This document shows positions 35,370 to 45,613 of a DNA stretch of 64,000 nt, piece by piece (within the stretch, counting starts at the first letter, position 1; each line of letters begins with the position of its first letter). Position numbers and translations under genes: made by a program. This DNA comes from Petrosia ficiformis. Lineage: Eukaryota; Porifera; Demospongiae; Haplosclerida; Petrosiidae. Location: positions 1 through 64,000 of the forward strand of contig OX345646.1 of NCBI GenBank assembly GCA_947044365.1, given 5' to 3'. The notes under the pieces were generated by a model. The model made no database searches and was not told the origin of the DNA. It was given only the letters and a program-made list of their open reading frames with translations.

Positions 35370-37985
35370 TATCATTAAATTACTGTCCTGCAATCTGCCA
35401 TCACAACAGCTCATTGTGTCTGAAATTCAAATTCTTGATTATTATTAATATTCACTTTAGTTAAATCCATATTTCCATATCTCCCATCCACTATATCAGT
35501 TAAAATTGGGCTAAACATGGCCACATCAGATCATGGAAGTCAATAATCACAGGTTTCTTGGACTCTAACACTTTAGTTTGAAAATCTTCTTCATTGTTGA
35601 TATTAAATACTTCATTGAAATACTGAGAAATTGAAATGGATCTCTATTGAACAAGTTTCTGTTTAGCGTTTTCCTACAAACTCTCCAAGTCAGTGCCATA
35701 TTTGCTGCTTAAAAATTATTAATCTCAATACAAAAATCTGTTACATTGTCCTAAAAATTATTGTTATAAGAATTTCCAAACACAAAGTATAAAAATGAAT
35801 TAAACTACAGTACAGTTGTATTAAGAAAATACATTTCTAAATTACTGTCCATCAACAGCTCATGGTGTCTGAAATTCAATACAAGAATATAAGATAAATA
35901 TTTAGAAATATATATGTATTTCAAAGAGATTTAACTGTACAGTAATACATTATTATACATTGTAGATTAAGAATTTACTCACCTGTTGAAAATAGTAACC
36001 ATTTGTAGTCTTCTCTTTTGGTAGCTCAGCATATATATTATAATAATTATTTAATATTGGTATTTACTATAGATTAAATTACAGGTATATTGGGTTAAAA
36101 TCTACTCTGAAAATATATTCCTAAATTACTGTCCTATAATCTGCCATTAACAGCTCATGGTGTCTGAAATTCAATACAAAAAATAAGATAGTATTTAGAA
36201 ATATACATTCCAAAGAGATTTAACTGTACAGTAATACATTACTATACATTGTAGATTAGGAATTTACTCACCTCTTGAAAGTAGTTATCTTTTTGCTTTC
36301 AGTAGCTCAGCATATAAAAAGATAATATATATTATAATAATTATTCAATATTGATATTTACTGTAGATTAAATTACAGGTATATTGGGTTAAATCTACTC
36401 TGAAAATACATTCCTAAATTACTGTCCTATAATCTGCCGTTAACAGCTCATGGTGTCTGAAATTCAATACAAAGAATAAGATAGTATTTAGTAATATATA
36501 TTCCAAAGAGATTTAACTCTACAGTAATACATTATTATACATTGTAGATTAAGAATTTACTCACCTCTTGAAAGTAGTAACCATTTGTAGTCTTCTCTTT
36601 TGGTAGCTCAGCATATGAAAAAAGATAATATAATTATTCAATATTGGTATTTACTGTAGATTAAATTACAGGTATATTGGGTTAAATCTACTCTGAAAAT
36701 ATATTCCTAAATTACTGTCCTATAATCTGCCGTTAACAGCTCATGGTGTCTGAAATTCAATACAAAAAATAAGATAGTATTTAGAAATATACATTCCAAA
36801 GAGATTTAACTGTACAGTAATACATTACTATACATTGTAGATTAGGAATTTACTCACCTCTTGAAAGTAGTTATCTTTTTGCTTTCAGTAGCTCAGCATA
36901 TAAAAAGATAATATATATTATAATAATTATTCAATATTGGTATTTACTATAGATTAAATTACAGGTATATTGGGTTAAATCTACTCTGAAAATACATTCC
37001 TAAATTACTGTCCTATAATCTGCCGTTAACAGCTCATGGTGTCTGAAATTCAATACAAAGAATAAGATAGTATTTAGAAATGTATATATTCCAAAGAGAT
37101 TTAACTCTAGGTAATACATTATTATACATTGTAGATTAAGAATTTACTCACCTGTTGAAAGTGGTTATCTTTTTGCTTTCAGTAGCTCAGCATATGAAAA
37201 AAGATAATATATATTATAATAATTATTCAATATTGGTATTTACTGTAGATTAAATTACAGGTAGATTGGGTTAAATCTACTCTGAAAATACATTCCTAAA
37301 TTACTGTCCTATAATCTGCCGTTAACAGCTCATAGTGTCTGAAATTCAATACAAAGAATAAGATAGTATTTAGAAATGCATATATTCCAAAGAGATTTAA
37401 CTCTACGGTAATACATTATTATACATGGTAGATTTAAGAATTTACTCACCTGTTGAAAGTGGTTATCTTTTCGTGTTCAGTAGCTCAGCATATGAAAAAA
37501 GATAATATATATTATAATAATTATTCAATATTGGTATTTACTGTAGATTAAATTACAGGTAGATTGGGTTAAATCTACTCTGAAAATACATTCCTAAATT
37601 ACTGTCCTATAATCTGCCGTTAACAGCTCATGGTGTCTGAAATTCAATACAAAGAATAAGATAGTAGTATTTAGTAATATATATTCCAAAGAGATTTAAC
37701 TCTACAGTAATACATTATTATACATTGTAGATTAAGAATTTACTCACCTCTTGAAAGTAGTTATCTTTTTGTACTTTTTGCTTTCAGTAGCTCAGCTTAT
37801 GAAAAAAGACAATATATATTATAATAATTATTCAATTCTGGTATTTACTGTAGATTAAATTACAGGTATATTGGGTTAAATCTACTCTGAAAATACATTC
37901 CTAAATTACTGTCCTATAATCTGACATCCAACAGCTAATAAATACTATAACTCAATATGAAAAATATAGATTAATAAATACTTTA
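35370..37985. repeat. About 295-bp tandem array, about 8-9 units
   Basis: Unit landmarks are TTTACTCACCTSTTGAAAGT, GTAGCTCAGCATAT, CTGTAGATTAAATTACAGGT and CAGCTCATGGTGTCTGAAAT. The first recurs at about 35975, 36263, 36557, 36850, 37145, 37442 and 37740. On the minus strand each unit carries AGAG or ACAG followed by GTGAGTAA, a consensus 5' splice site, and TTGAATTTCAG, a good 3' splice site. All frames have many stops, so no protein is encoded. Confidence 0.92.
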
Positions 37986-37994
37986 CACAATAAC

Positions 37995-38340
37995 AGTACT
38001 AGTAACTATAACAAGGTATAGCAATACTAGATTAGTACAGCAATTCAATATTTCTTTGCCGCACTGTATGAATAACATAAAACTCACCTAAAACAATGTC
38101 TTTTAAGGTACCGGTAATCTTATTCCTCTTCTCTATGTTTTGTTGCTCTAAAGAAATACATGAAAATAAGTATCATAAACAATCTGATATATTCCATGAC
38201 AATAAGAAGCAATTATCAGTCCCAGCAATCTATAGACCTGGTATTTACTATTTAAAAGCTATATATAGGATCGCTAGTTCTTCAATTCACACTTACCTCA
38301 TCTCCATCTTGTTGTCTTCATGCTTCTTTTGTTGCACGAG
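37995..38340 (-). ncRNA. Possible start of a spliced non-coding transcript reading into the 295-bp array
   Basis: On the minus strand, a segment ending GATGGAGATGAG at 38298 is followed by GTAAGT. A second segment starting after TTTCTTTAG near 38153 ends CATTGTTTTAG followed by GTGAGT near 38092. Next come the units of the 295-bp array, each with its own GTGAGT donor. A TACGCATGCGCAC (NRF1-like) site lies just upstream at 38350-38362. Open frames in this direction are very short. This is an inference from splice-site spacing only; no transcript is known to me. Confidence 0.3.
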
Positions 38341-38499
38341 AAATTTAAACTATACGCATGCGCACAAAATTAATTACAATTGCGTTAATTAACTATAAAA
38401 TTGCATACAGATAACATTTAGTTGTTGTGTATAAAAGAAGCTATAACTATCAGTTACTGATAGATTCTTTCGACTAATAGACATATTCCAGAACTTTAT

Positions 38500-38990
38500 A
38501 GCAGGACTCTGATATTTTCAAGGTGGCAGTTGGAATGGAGTTTAGAGTTTCAAGAGAACACTAAAATGCTCACAGTTCCTACAAACTACATTTTTGATCA
38601 AAATTACTGCAGAATCATAACAAGGACATCACTATTGAACTCTAAGAACAGTTTCAGAAAAATGCTTTTTTTCCAGTCAAAAAAAAAAAAAGTACCAAGG
38701 CTATAGTTCATGTCCGATTAGAGTTTCGAGAGAACACTAAAATGCTCACTGTTCTTACAAACAACATTTTTGATCAAAAATACTGCAGAAACATAACAAG
38801 GACATCACTATTGAACTCTAGGAACAATTTCAGAATTTTTTTTTTCCAGTCAAAACGTAAGTACCAAGGCTATATATATATAGTTCATGGTTCGATTAGA
38901 GTTTCAAGAGAACACTAAAATGCTCACAGTTCTAACAGATAATATTATTGATCAAAACCACTTAATAAGTACATCTTATGTAGCGAAGTT
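38500..38990. repeat. Old diverged copies related to the 181-bp satellite
   Basis: Three segments with AACACTAAAATGCTCAC, TTTTTGATCAAAA and AAGGACATCACTATTGAACT resemble family B but are much more diverged than the main array. They are probably ancestral or dispersed copies. Confidence 0.7.
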
Positions 38991-39585
38991 TAAAGCTGGT
39001 GGTCTGATTTGATGTACGTATAGACATACAGAAAATGTGTCTGTGAACTTTGTACACATAAACAAGGACATGATCATGTAACTCTATGATATGTTTATTG
39101 TAATCTATATTTCATTGATATAACCAAAATTTTCTTTTGAAGGAGATGGTAGTGTTAAAGCATCTTGTAATCTTTTGACCAATTTATTTAACCATGAAGC
39201 CATTTCTTTTCAGAGTTGTGCTACAGTCTTTGCTTGACACGTCAGTTGACCCTATGAGTCAAGTTAATGAGATGCATAGCCCAAATATCATATAAAAGGA
39301 CATGTAGCCTGTAGACCGGATTGAGTCATTGGTCGTTTTTACAAGTAGTGATGTTTGATGAGTTCCTCGATCTCAAGATAAATTGTTGCATCCTATCAAA
39401 TGGCAGTGGCTCTCACTGTCCAACCCCCTGGGGTATTGTTTTTTCAAATACATGAATAATAATTTATATTATTATAATTTTAAAAAAACAAAATGTTTCA
39501 TAATTATTAGTAAATACCAGCATAATATTGTATAATATAATAATTATAACACACAGCACACACATATACTACTAATAAAAATGTA
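38991..39585. other. Boundary between satellite block and gene-dense DNA
   Basis: Unique AT-rich sequence. Nothing coding is recognised. It contains the 3' flank of the RAB39-like gene. Confidence 0.4.
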
Positions 39586-40281
39586 CTAAACAAGTGAACA
39601 ACATGCTCTTTCATTGTTCTTTACATCAGACATTTGACGATGGTTTTGTAAATTAACTCGTGATAATTCTTTTGGTACTTCATCACCTTTCTTCACACCG
39701 TCCCATCCTTCACCAAGTTGTATAGAGCCATCTTGAATAGCTTCATAGATTCTTCTTGCTAAAACTGTGAAGACACTATCAATACCAGAACCAGTACGAG
39801 CAGAAGTTTCAATATAGTCCATATGATGAACAGAGGCAAAGTTTTCGGCTTCTCTTGACAAAACCTGTCTTTGTCGATCAAGATCAGATTTATTACCTAC
39901 TAATACAAATACAGGTGAGTTAGGCTTGGCAGACTGTTGAACATCATCTATCCATTCTGGAATATGAGTGAATGTTTCGTGATCAGATATATCAAAAACA
40001 AGTAGAGCACCGACAGCATTACGAAAATAGGATCGAGTTATGGCTCTAAATCGTTCTTGACCTGCAGTGTCCCAGAGCTGCAATTTAAGAGTGTGACCAT
40101 CTACCTGTACCATCTTAGTGTGGAAGTCCACACCCACTGTTGGATCATTGTGTTCCATGAACCTTCCTTCAGTAAATCTGCGCAACAGACATGATTTACC
40201 CACTGTAGATTCACCAATTATGATGAGACGAAACTGGTAAAGATAGCGATCGACATCAGTCAGCCTTCTGCTTGTGCTCAT
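39586..40281 (-). CDS. RAB39: RAB39-like small GTPase, single exon, 231 aa
   Basis: An intronless Rab GTPase with all G-box motifs: GESTVGKS (P-loop), PTVGVDF with the effector Thr, WDTAGQE, NKSD (as VGNKSDL) and ETSA. The YQFRLIIIG start, VGVDFHTK switch I and GEGWDGVKKG tail segment resemble RAB39A/B, as does overall length. It ends CCSLV, giving Cys residues for prenylation. The ATG at 40281 (MSTSRRLTD) is preferred over an open extension upstream that enters the shared promoter gap. Rab39 proteins act on Golgi, endosome and autophagy traffic. In vertebrates RAB39B is reported as a substrate of the C9orf72-SMCR8-WDR41 exchange complex, and SMCR8 lies 5.3 kb away. The sestrin gene starts divergently 92 bases away. 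Confidence 0.88.
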   Translation of the reverse strand: MSTSRRLTDVDRYLYQFRLIIIGESTVGKSCLLRRFTEGRFMEHNDPTVGVDFHTKMVQVDGHTLKLQLWDTAGQERFRAITRSYFRNAVGALLVFDISDHETFTHIPEWIDDVQQSAKPNSPVFVLVGNKSDLDRQRQVLSREAENFASVHHMDYIETSARTGSGIDSVFTVLARRIYEAIQDGSIQLGEGWDGVKKGDEVPKELSRVNLQNHRQMSDVKNNERACCSLV

Positions 40282-40373
40282 GATGTTACAGTAGATATCG
40301 ATATCGATAAACAGCAATATGGGCGTGGCTGCTAAAATATTTAATAAGGGTTAAAAATGAAACCAGCTGCAGC
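40282..40373. promoter_or_regulatory. Shared RAB39/sestrin divergent promoter gap (92 bp)
   Basis: The two start codons face away from each other across 92 bases. The gap holds GATATCGATATCGATA and a GGGCGTGGC box, the latter similar to KLF/CACCC sites seen in other divergent gaps of this window. Confidence 0.6.
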
Positions 40374-43101
40374 ATGATGTTAGATCAAGGATTTGAAGAA
40401 GAGAAAGATTTAGTGGAGGAAGATGATACTCTCAAGTATTTTAAACCATTAATGAGCAGAGACAGAGGGCAAAGAAATGTATTCATTGATTCTTTATCAA
40501 AATCACTGAGCCTGTGGCACAGTCGTGCAAATGATGGTGATCAAATTGGAACACATCTACTTAATAATCATTTACCTACTGCAGTAAGAATGACAATCAC
40601 TTGTCCATTTCCTGATGTCAGACTGAGACTAGTGGAAATTCTTGCAAATATTGAGGTATCAAATACGCACCATCATTTTCATCTGCTAATTTCTATTGTG
40701 TAGGACGTTGGAGTTGTTGTCCCTAAACCTGTTTTTGAAGGTCCTTCTTCGTTTATTCCCAAGGACGAGGTACATCCATAATAGATTAATATGTTTAATT
40801 AACTTACAATTATAATTGTAGGTTTTGACTTATCAGTCAGGGAAAGATATTCCAGTATGTTTGTGATGAAGTATATTAACTGTAGTAACTGTCATTAAAT
40901 TCTAGCCTGATGTACAATCACTATATGAAGATGCATTCTTACGAGATGCTCGTCTTTCTCACATGGTGTTGTGTCTTGGATATCATCCACAATACGTGGC
41001 TCTATTTATTCGTACGCTAGACTTCATTATGAATGGTAATGGACCTCTCAGTTTAGACATAAGATGCTATTTAGCCATACTGGTATGTTAAGTGAGTATG
41101 TAGTGTCTAATACTTTATATATGAATATTTGCAGGCCTCAAGCAGACACAAATGTTCATATTTAGTGAGTTTGTCTTTATTAATACATGTAAATACACAA
41201 GGAATTTCATTTTTAGGTCACATTACACGAGAAAGAATTTATAACTAAAGGTGGAGATCCTAACTGGATTAAGGGACTAGTTCACCTACCTAAAAAAATA
41301 CTGAATATTCTTCCACTAAATAAACTTCTCTGTCATCGACCTTGGAATGTATCAGAAAAGCATTTTGAGGTATGTTGTATGATTAACAATAATTTTGTTA
41401 ATAGTGATAATAATTATTAGGAACTTTTGGTTGGTACAGACAGTTGGTCTGTAGCTGAGCTTGTTCATGCTTTAGTAATAATGGCATTCTTCCATGCCTT
41501 GGCTGGATTCTGTCTTGGATGTGGTGTTAATCCAGAAATCGATGCCGAATTAGGTACTTATAACATTATTTCATTGTTTAACTTACTTCATACAAGTATA
41601 TTAATAGGTCATGTGACTAGTGACCAATCCAATTTTAGTGTTGGACACAATACAAATCCTGCCCTTGGTTTAGGAGGCACTCCTGGTTCTGACTCTGACT
41701 CTGAGAATTTGTCACCAATCTGTTCTCCTCATAGTACAGATGTATCTAGCTGTATTATTGAACATTACATGGAGAGTATGTCCTAATTCAGTATAATATT
41801 AATGTAGTATATTACTGTAGTATATTGTATTACTGTGGTATATTGTTTATTATGTATTACTGTAGTATATTGTATTACTGTGGTGTATTGTTTATTATGT
41901 ATTACTGTAGTATATTGTATTACTGTGGTATATTGTTTATTATGTATTACTGTAGTATATTGTATTACTGTGGTATATTGTTTATTATGTATTACTGTAG
42001 TATATTGTTTATTATGTATTACTGTAGTATATTGTATTATTAATAGTACATTGTTTAATATAACTACAATTATTACAGCTTCTTCTGATATGTCTAATAA
42101 CACACAATCCAAACGCCTAGCTGACACTTTAAAAGAAAGATTAGCAGAAGTTAGTCAGGAAGAACAAGATGAAGAAGAAGAAGGAGAGAAAGACAAACGA
42201 TTTGCAGAGTCAGTATCATCACTTGGAGGTATGTATTCAGTGAGGTTTTAGTTATAAATATTAATATCATTGATAGTTGAGAGGACTCGTGATGTAATGG
42301 CAGTTCCTATTCCAGTCAATCTTGTAAAGTATCTTGATGATCCAGGTTATAAACATCAAGACTTCACATTAGCCTCAGCATGTACTCTAAGAGCCAGAGT
42401 AAATATACAGTTTTACAAATTAATTATTTAATTTGATGTGTTAATAGGAATACTCTTGGGAGGATCATGGCTTTACATTCTTGAGTAGAGTTTATCCTCA
42501 GATGAGTGAGTTACTAGATGAGAAATTCAAAATGGCCATTGCACTTACATACAGAAGGTAGTTCTTATAACAATGAATAAATATTATTATCAAACAATGA
42601 TATTTATTATTTAGGCTTGGACAAGCTAGAGATATTGATACAAACCCTTTTCGACAAGCTACATGGTATTATATTCAATCTATTAAAGGAATTAGACACG
42701 ATGATTATAACTATGGAATGGTTGGTATAATAATAATTATAATAATAAATAATAATAATTATTATAGGTTAACAAAATACTAGAGATCCAATACAAGACA
42801 TACATTAGAATGGTGAGATCATGACATCATATTACATAATATTACATCATAATGATAGGTTGCATGCTTTCCTGAAATGGTAACTAAATACGACTTTCTA
42901 AATTCAATGACTGGTCTTGAATTTTCTGAAAAGGTTAGTTAGTCTATACTATATAGTATAATAATAATTGTTGTGTGTTGTATTAAATATATATATATTA
43001 TATATATTATATAGGTACATGTTAATATTCTGGTATTAGAAGCAAGGTTACAAGCAGAGTTAATATACGCACTTAAAGCACTTATGAAACACATGAAATA
43101 A
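40374..43101 (+). CDS. SESN: Sestrin, 15 exons, 578 aa
   Basis: Exons: 40374-40655, 40704-40769, 40822-40854, 40906-41082, 41135-41164, 41217-41369, 41421-41553, 41608-41775, 42079-42228, 42277-42398, 42448-42557, 42615-42720, 42768-42812, 42859-42933, 43015-43101. Frame is kept throughout. The N-terminal alkyl-hydroperoxidase-like half has SRHKCSYLVTLH, preserving the catalytic Cys193, Tyr195 and His200. PSSFIPKDEVL and GGDPNWIKGL are family signatures. An acidic Glu-rich linker (EEQDEEEEGEKD) separates it from the C-terminal GATOR2-binding half (YSWEDHGF, DDYNYG, LEARLQAELIYALKA). Sestrins restrain mTORC1 through GATOR2 in response to leucine and stress. At 578 aa it is longer than vertebrate sestrins because of the linker. 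Its stop is 15 bases from the stop of convergent FAM76. Confidence 0.92.
41800..42055. repeat. 45-bp minisatellite in sestrin intron 8
   Basis: About five copies of TGTAGTATATTGTATTACTG followed by TGGTATATTGTTTATTATGT and ATTAC. Because 45 is divisible by three, it creates false open frames on both strands. Confidence 0.9.
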
Positions 43102-43116
43102 ATAAAAACAATTTAT

Positions 43117-44878
43117 TCAACTCAAAAGGGATGAAGAAATGTGAGTAGGAGCTTTAATTTTCTGTTTAGTAGTTGTTTGGTGTGACAATTGTTTCTTTAA
43201 ACTTTGAATTTCCACCTATTTCATTAAAATTTAAAATTTCATTTAAGATACATTTTTGGAAAAAAGTACCTTCAACACACTAACTGAATCACCATGCTGT
43301 TTCTGAAGAGATTGAATCTTAAAACGATGATCTTTCTCTCTTTCTAGATTATCTGCCTTTAAACTACATATCTATTTAATGTTGTAACATGACATGACAT
43401 GACATAACATAATGATAATACAAACCATTTTATCTTTTTCTAACAACTGTTGATCTTTCAAAGATATCTGTTTCTTCATTGAAGTAATCTATGAGAATAT
43501 TCAGTAATCTAAGATAATACTCAGTAATCTATGAAAAGGTTCAGTAATTTATAATAATACTCGGTAATCTATATTAATATTCAGTAATCTAAGATAATAC
43601 TCAGTAATCTATGAAAAGGTTCAGTAATTTATAATACTCGGCAATCTATGAGAATATTCAGTAATCTAAGATAATAAATCAAGTTAAGGTAAATTTCCAA
43701 AATATGAAGTTAATATAACAGTACATGCAGCAACAACACAAATAAACACTTGATATCACATGTTGTAGGTATCTCAATGCCCAAAAACAACTTCAATATA
43801 CCAACCCTTCATTATAACACCTTAATGACATCATTAACGTGCTATCATGTTTGAATGGTAGATATTTACTTCATTTTGTAATTTCTCATTTTGTTGTACT
43901 AGTCCTGAAGCTAAAGGATCCATTGTTTCCATCCTATAAATAGAAACAAGATATGATCACTATACTCCCAAATGAAATGGATAATTATAACCGAGTAACA
44001 GATGATACTGGATTATATAGAGGAACAGAAGATGAGGACGAAGATGAAGTAGCAGAGGAGAATGAAGTGACATCAAGTTTAGCTCTTTTAGAAACAGACA
44101 CACTAAATGATAAATCAGTAATAATACAAGTATAGTGAAATATAACTTACTGCTTGTCTTTGTGTCGAGAATCATTAGTTCTTTTGAATAATGTCTTCTT
44201 GTAGTTCAGTGTACATAATAGACACAATGTCTTTCCATTGACCTGTTAACAGTTGTATCAATTCACACACATAGTCCTAATATGGTATTGACCTTTTTCT
44301 TTGCTTCTGTTGACTTGTGAAATGCACATTTCAATTTACAATGTTCACAATTAACAGGGTTACCATATTTCTTCTGTGCATGTAAACACCTACATACAAC
44401 ACAATACAATTATATTAATATTTCTTACGAGACGTACCTAATACATATTGTTCCTTTAAAAGCTGATGGTAGATTACAAATAGAACAGTTAGATGGCTAC
44501 ATTAATAAATGTTAAGTTAGTGCAGTGGCAGTAGTTATTATACAACTAACAGGTCCATGTAGCTCGAGTTCCTTTTCACATTGATCACAAACAAGATCAT
44601 TTGATGTGGAACTAAATCATGAACACACACACACACATATATATATATCAATAACACATATATTCAACTTACTCTAACTGATGAAAATCCAATCTACAAT
44701 AACTGCATTGAACAAGTGGAAACTTTCTCCTACAAGACTAAATTACACGAAATATGACATAAATACATTACAACATATTGAAACTTGCCTTACATAGCTG
44801 TTGACCATGTGACAGTTCATCATATTTGAATTTATTATGACAGGAGCTACAAGAATATAACACATCAATTGAGGCCAT
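43117..44878 (-). CDS. FAM76: FAM76 homologue, 10 exons, 263 aa
   Basis: Exons: 44878-44789, 44737-44673, 44611-44551, 44496-44438, 44389-44293, 44242-44151, 43933-43870, 43488-43426, 43371-43270, 43215-43117; frame is kept. The first 160 residues hold the family's CxxC array: CSSCHNKF, GQQLCKSCRR, CSYC, CDQCEKEL, CSICN, CIRC, CEHCKLKCAF and LCLLCTLNYKK. The C-terminal 100 residues are a coiled coil. FAM76 proteins are nuclear; FAM76B is linked to hnRNPA2B1 and inflammatory control in mammals, but the molecular activity is not settled. The His-rich insert of vertebrate FAM76B is absent. Intron 1 is a GC-AG intron (AAG then GCAAGT). The start is 64 bases from the divergent DYNLT start. Confidence 0.9.
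43490..43680. repeat. Short tandem repeat in FAM76 intron 7
   Basis: CAGTAATCTAAGATAATACT and CAGTAATCTATGAAAAGGTT alternate with variants over about 180 bases inside an intron. Confidence 0.75.
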
Positions 44879-44942
44879 TGTTAATTAATAATCATGTGAT
44901 TGGTTGCTAGGAGATGACGTATTAAAATATCCAGGAAAGAAA
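44879..44942. promoter_or_regulatory. Shared FAM76/DYNLT divergent promoter gap (64 bp)
   Basis: It contains GATTGG (an inverted CCAAT box), GTTGCTAGGAGATGAC, which resembles an RFX X-box with a four-base spacer, and TGACGTA, a CRE-like site. The X-box match is imperfect because the normal spacer is one to three bases. Confidence 0.5.
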
Positions 44943-45528
44943 ATGGCTGATGATTTAGGTTCAGAAGAGGTAATTGTAGATGAATAAATATATACATATA
45001 TGCATAAGTGTTGTACATTATATATATATTGTTAAATGTGATAGAATTGTAGAGCAGTTTGTCAGCTTAAATTATATTTTGAGTTTGTGGGTGTGGTTTT
45101 GTTTTTTTCAGACTACTTTTGTTGTGGAAGAAGTTGCTGCTATTGTGAAAGAGGTATGGTACAAGTTTAATAAAACCTTTTGAGACTAGTTATACACAAT
45201 AGGGCGTGGAAAATGTGTTGGGGAGTGCATCATATCATCATAATAAAGTTAATCAATGGACATCTTCCATAGTTGAACAGTGTCTCAATCAGTTGACTAA
45301 ACTAGCGAAGCCTTTCAAATATATTGGTAAGTGGAAATCATAATATTAAATTTTATATAACATCTTTATCTCTTGTTAGTGAACTGCGTTATCATGCAAA
45401 GGACAGGAGCTGGTTTTCACACAGCAATATCTTGTTATTGGGATAGTAATACTGATGGGAGTTGTACTATAAAATGGGAGAATAAGACGATGTACTGTAT
45501 TGTTACTGTATTTGGACTGGCTATTTGA
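44943..45528 (+). CDS. DYNLT: Dynein light chain Tctex-type, 4 exons, 113 aa
   Basis: Exons 44943-44969, 45112-45153, 45203-45326 and 45380-45528 give 113 aa, the same length as vertebrate DYNLT1. Family signatures are [64 protein letters not shown] and the end FGLAI. The protein dimerises and links cargo and intermediate chain to cytoplasmic dynein, and related chains work in cilia. It is complete, with no disabling change. It is followed after 85 bases by the stop of SMCR8 on the other strand. Confidence 0.95.
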
Positions 45529-45613
45529 CTATATACTCATAATTATACATTTTAATAATTTATCTGAATATAAAACATATTTTATGCACACAACAGTTAT
45601 AATCCTCTAATAT

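Noticed and set aside
35370..37985. A CRISPR-like array
   Set aside because: Units are about 295 bases and repeat along their whole length without unique spacers, in a eukaryotic genome with introns.
38096..38392. 98-codon plus-strand frame with a signal-peptide-like start
   Set aside because: It overlaps better splice signals on the other strand, has no similarity I recognise, and lies in repeat-flank DNA.
41783..42127. Open frames on both strands in the sestrin intron
   Set aside because: They come from a 45-base minisatellite and end at a clear splice acceptor.
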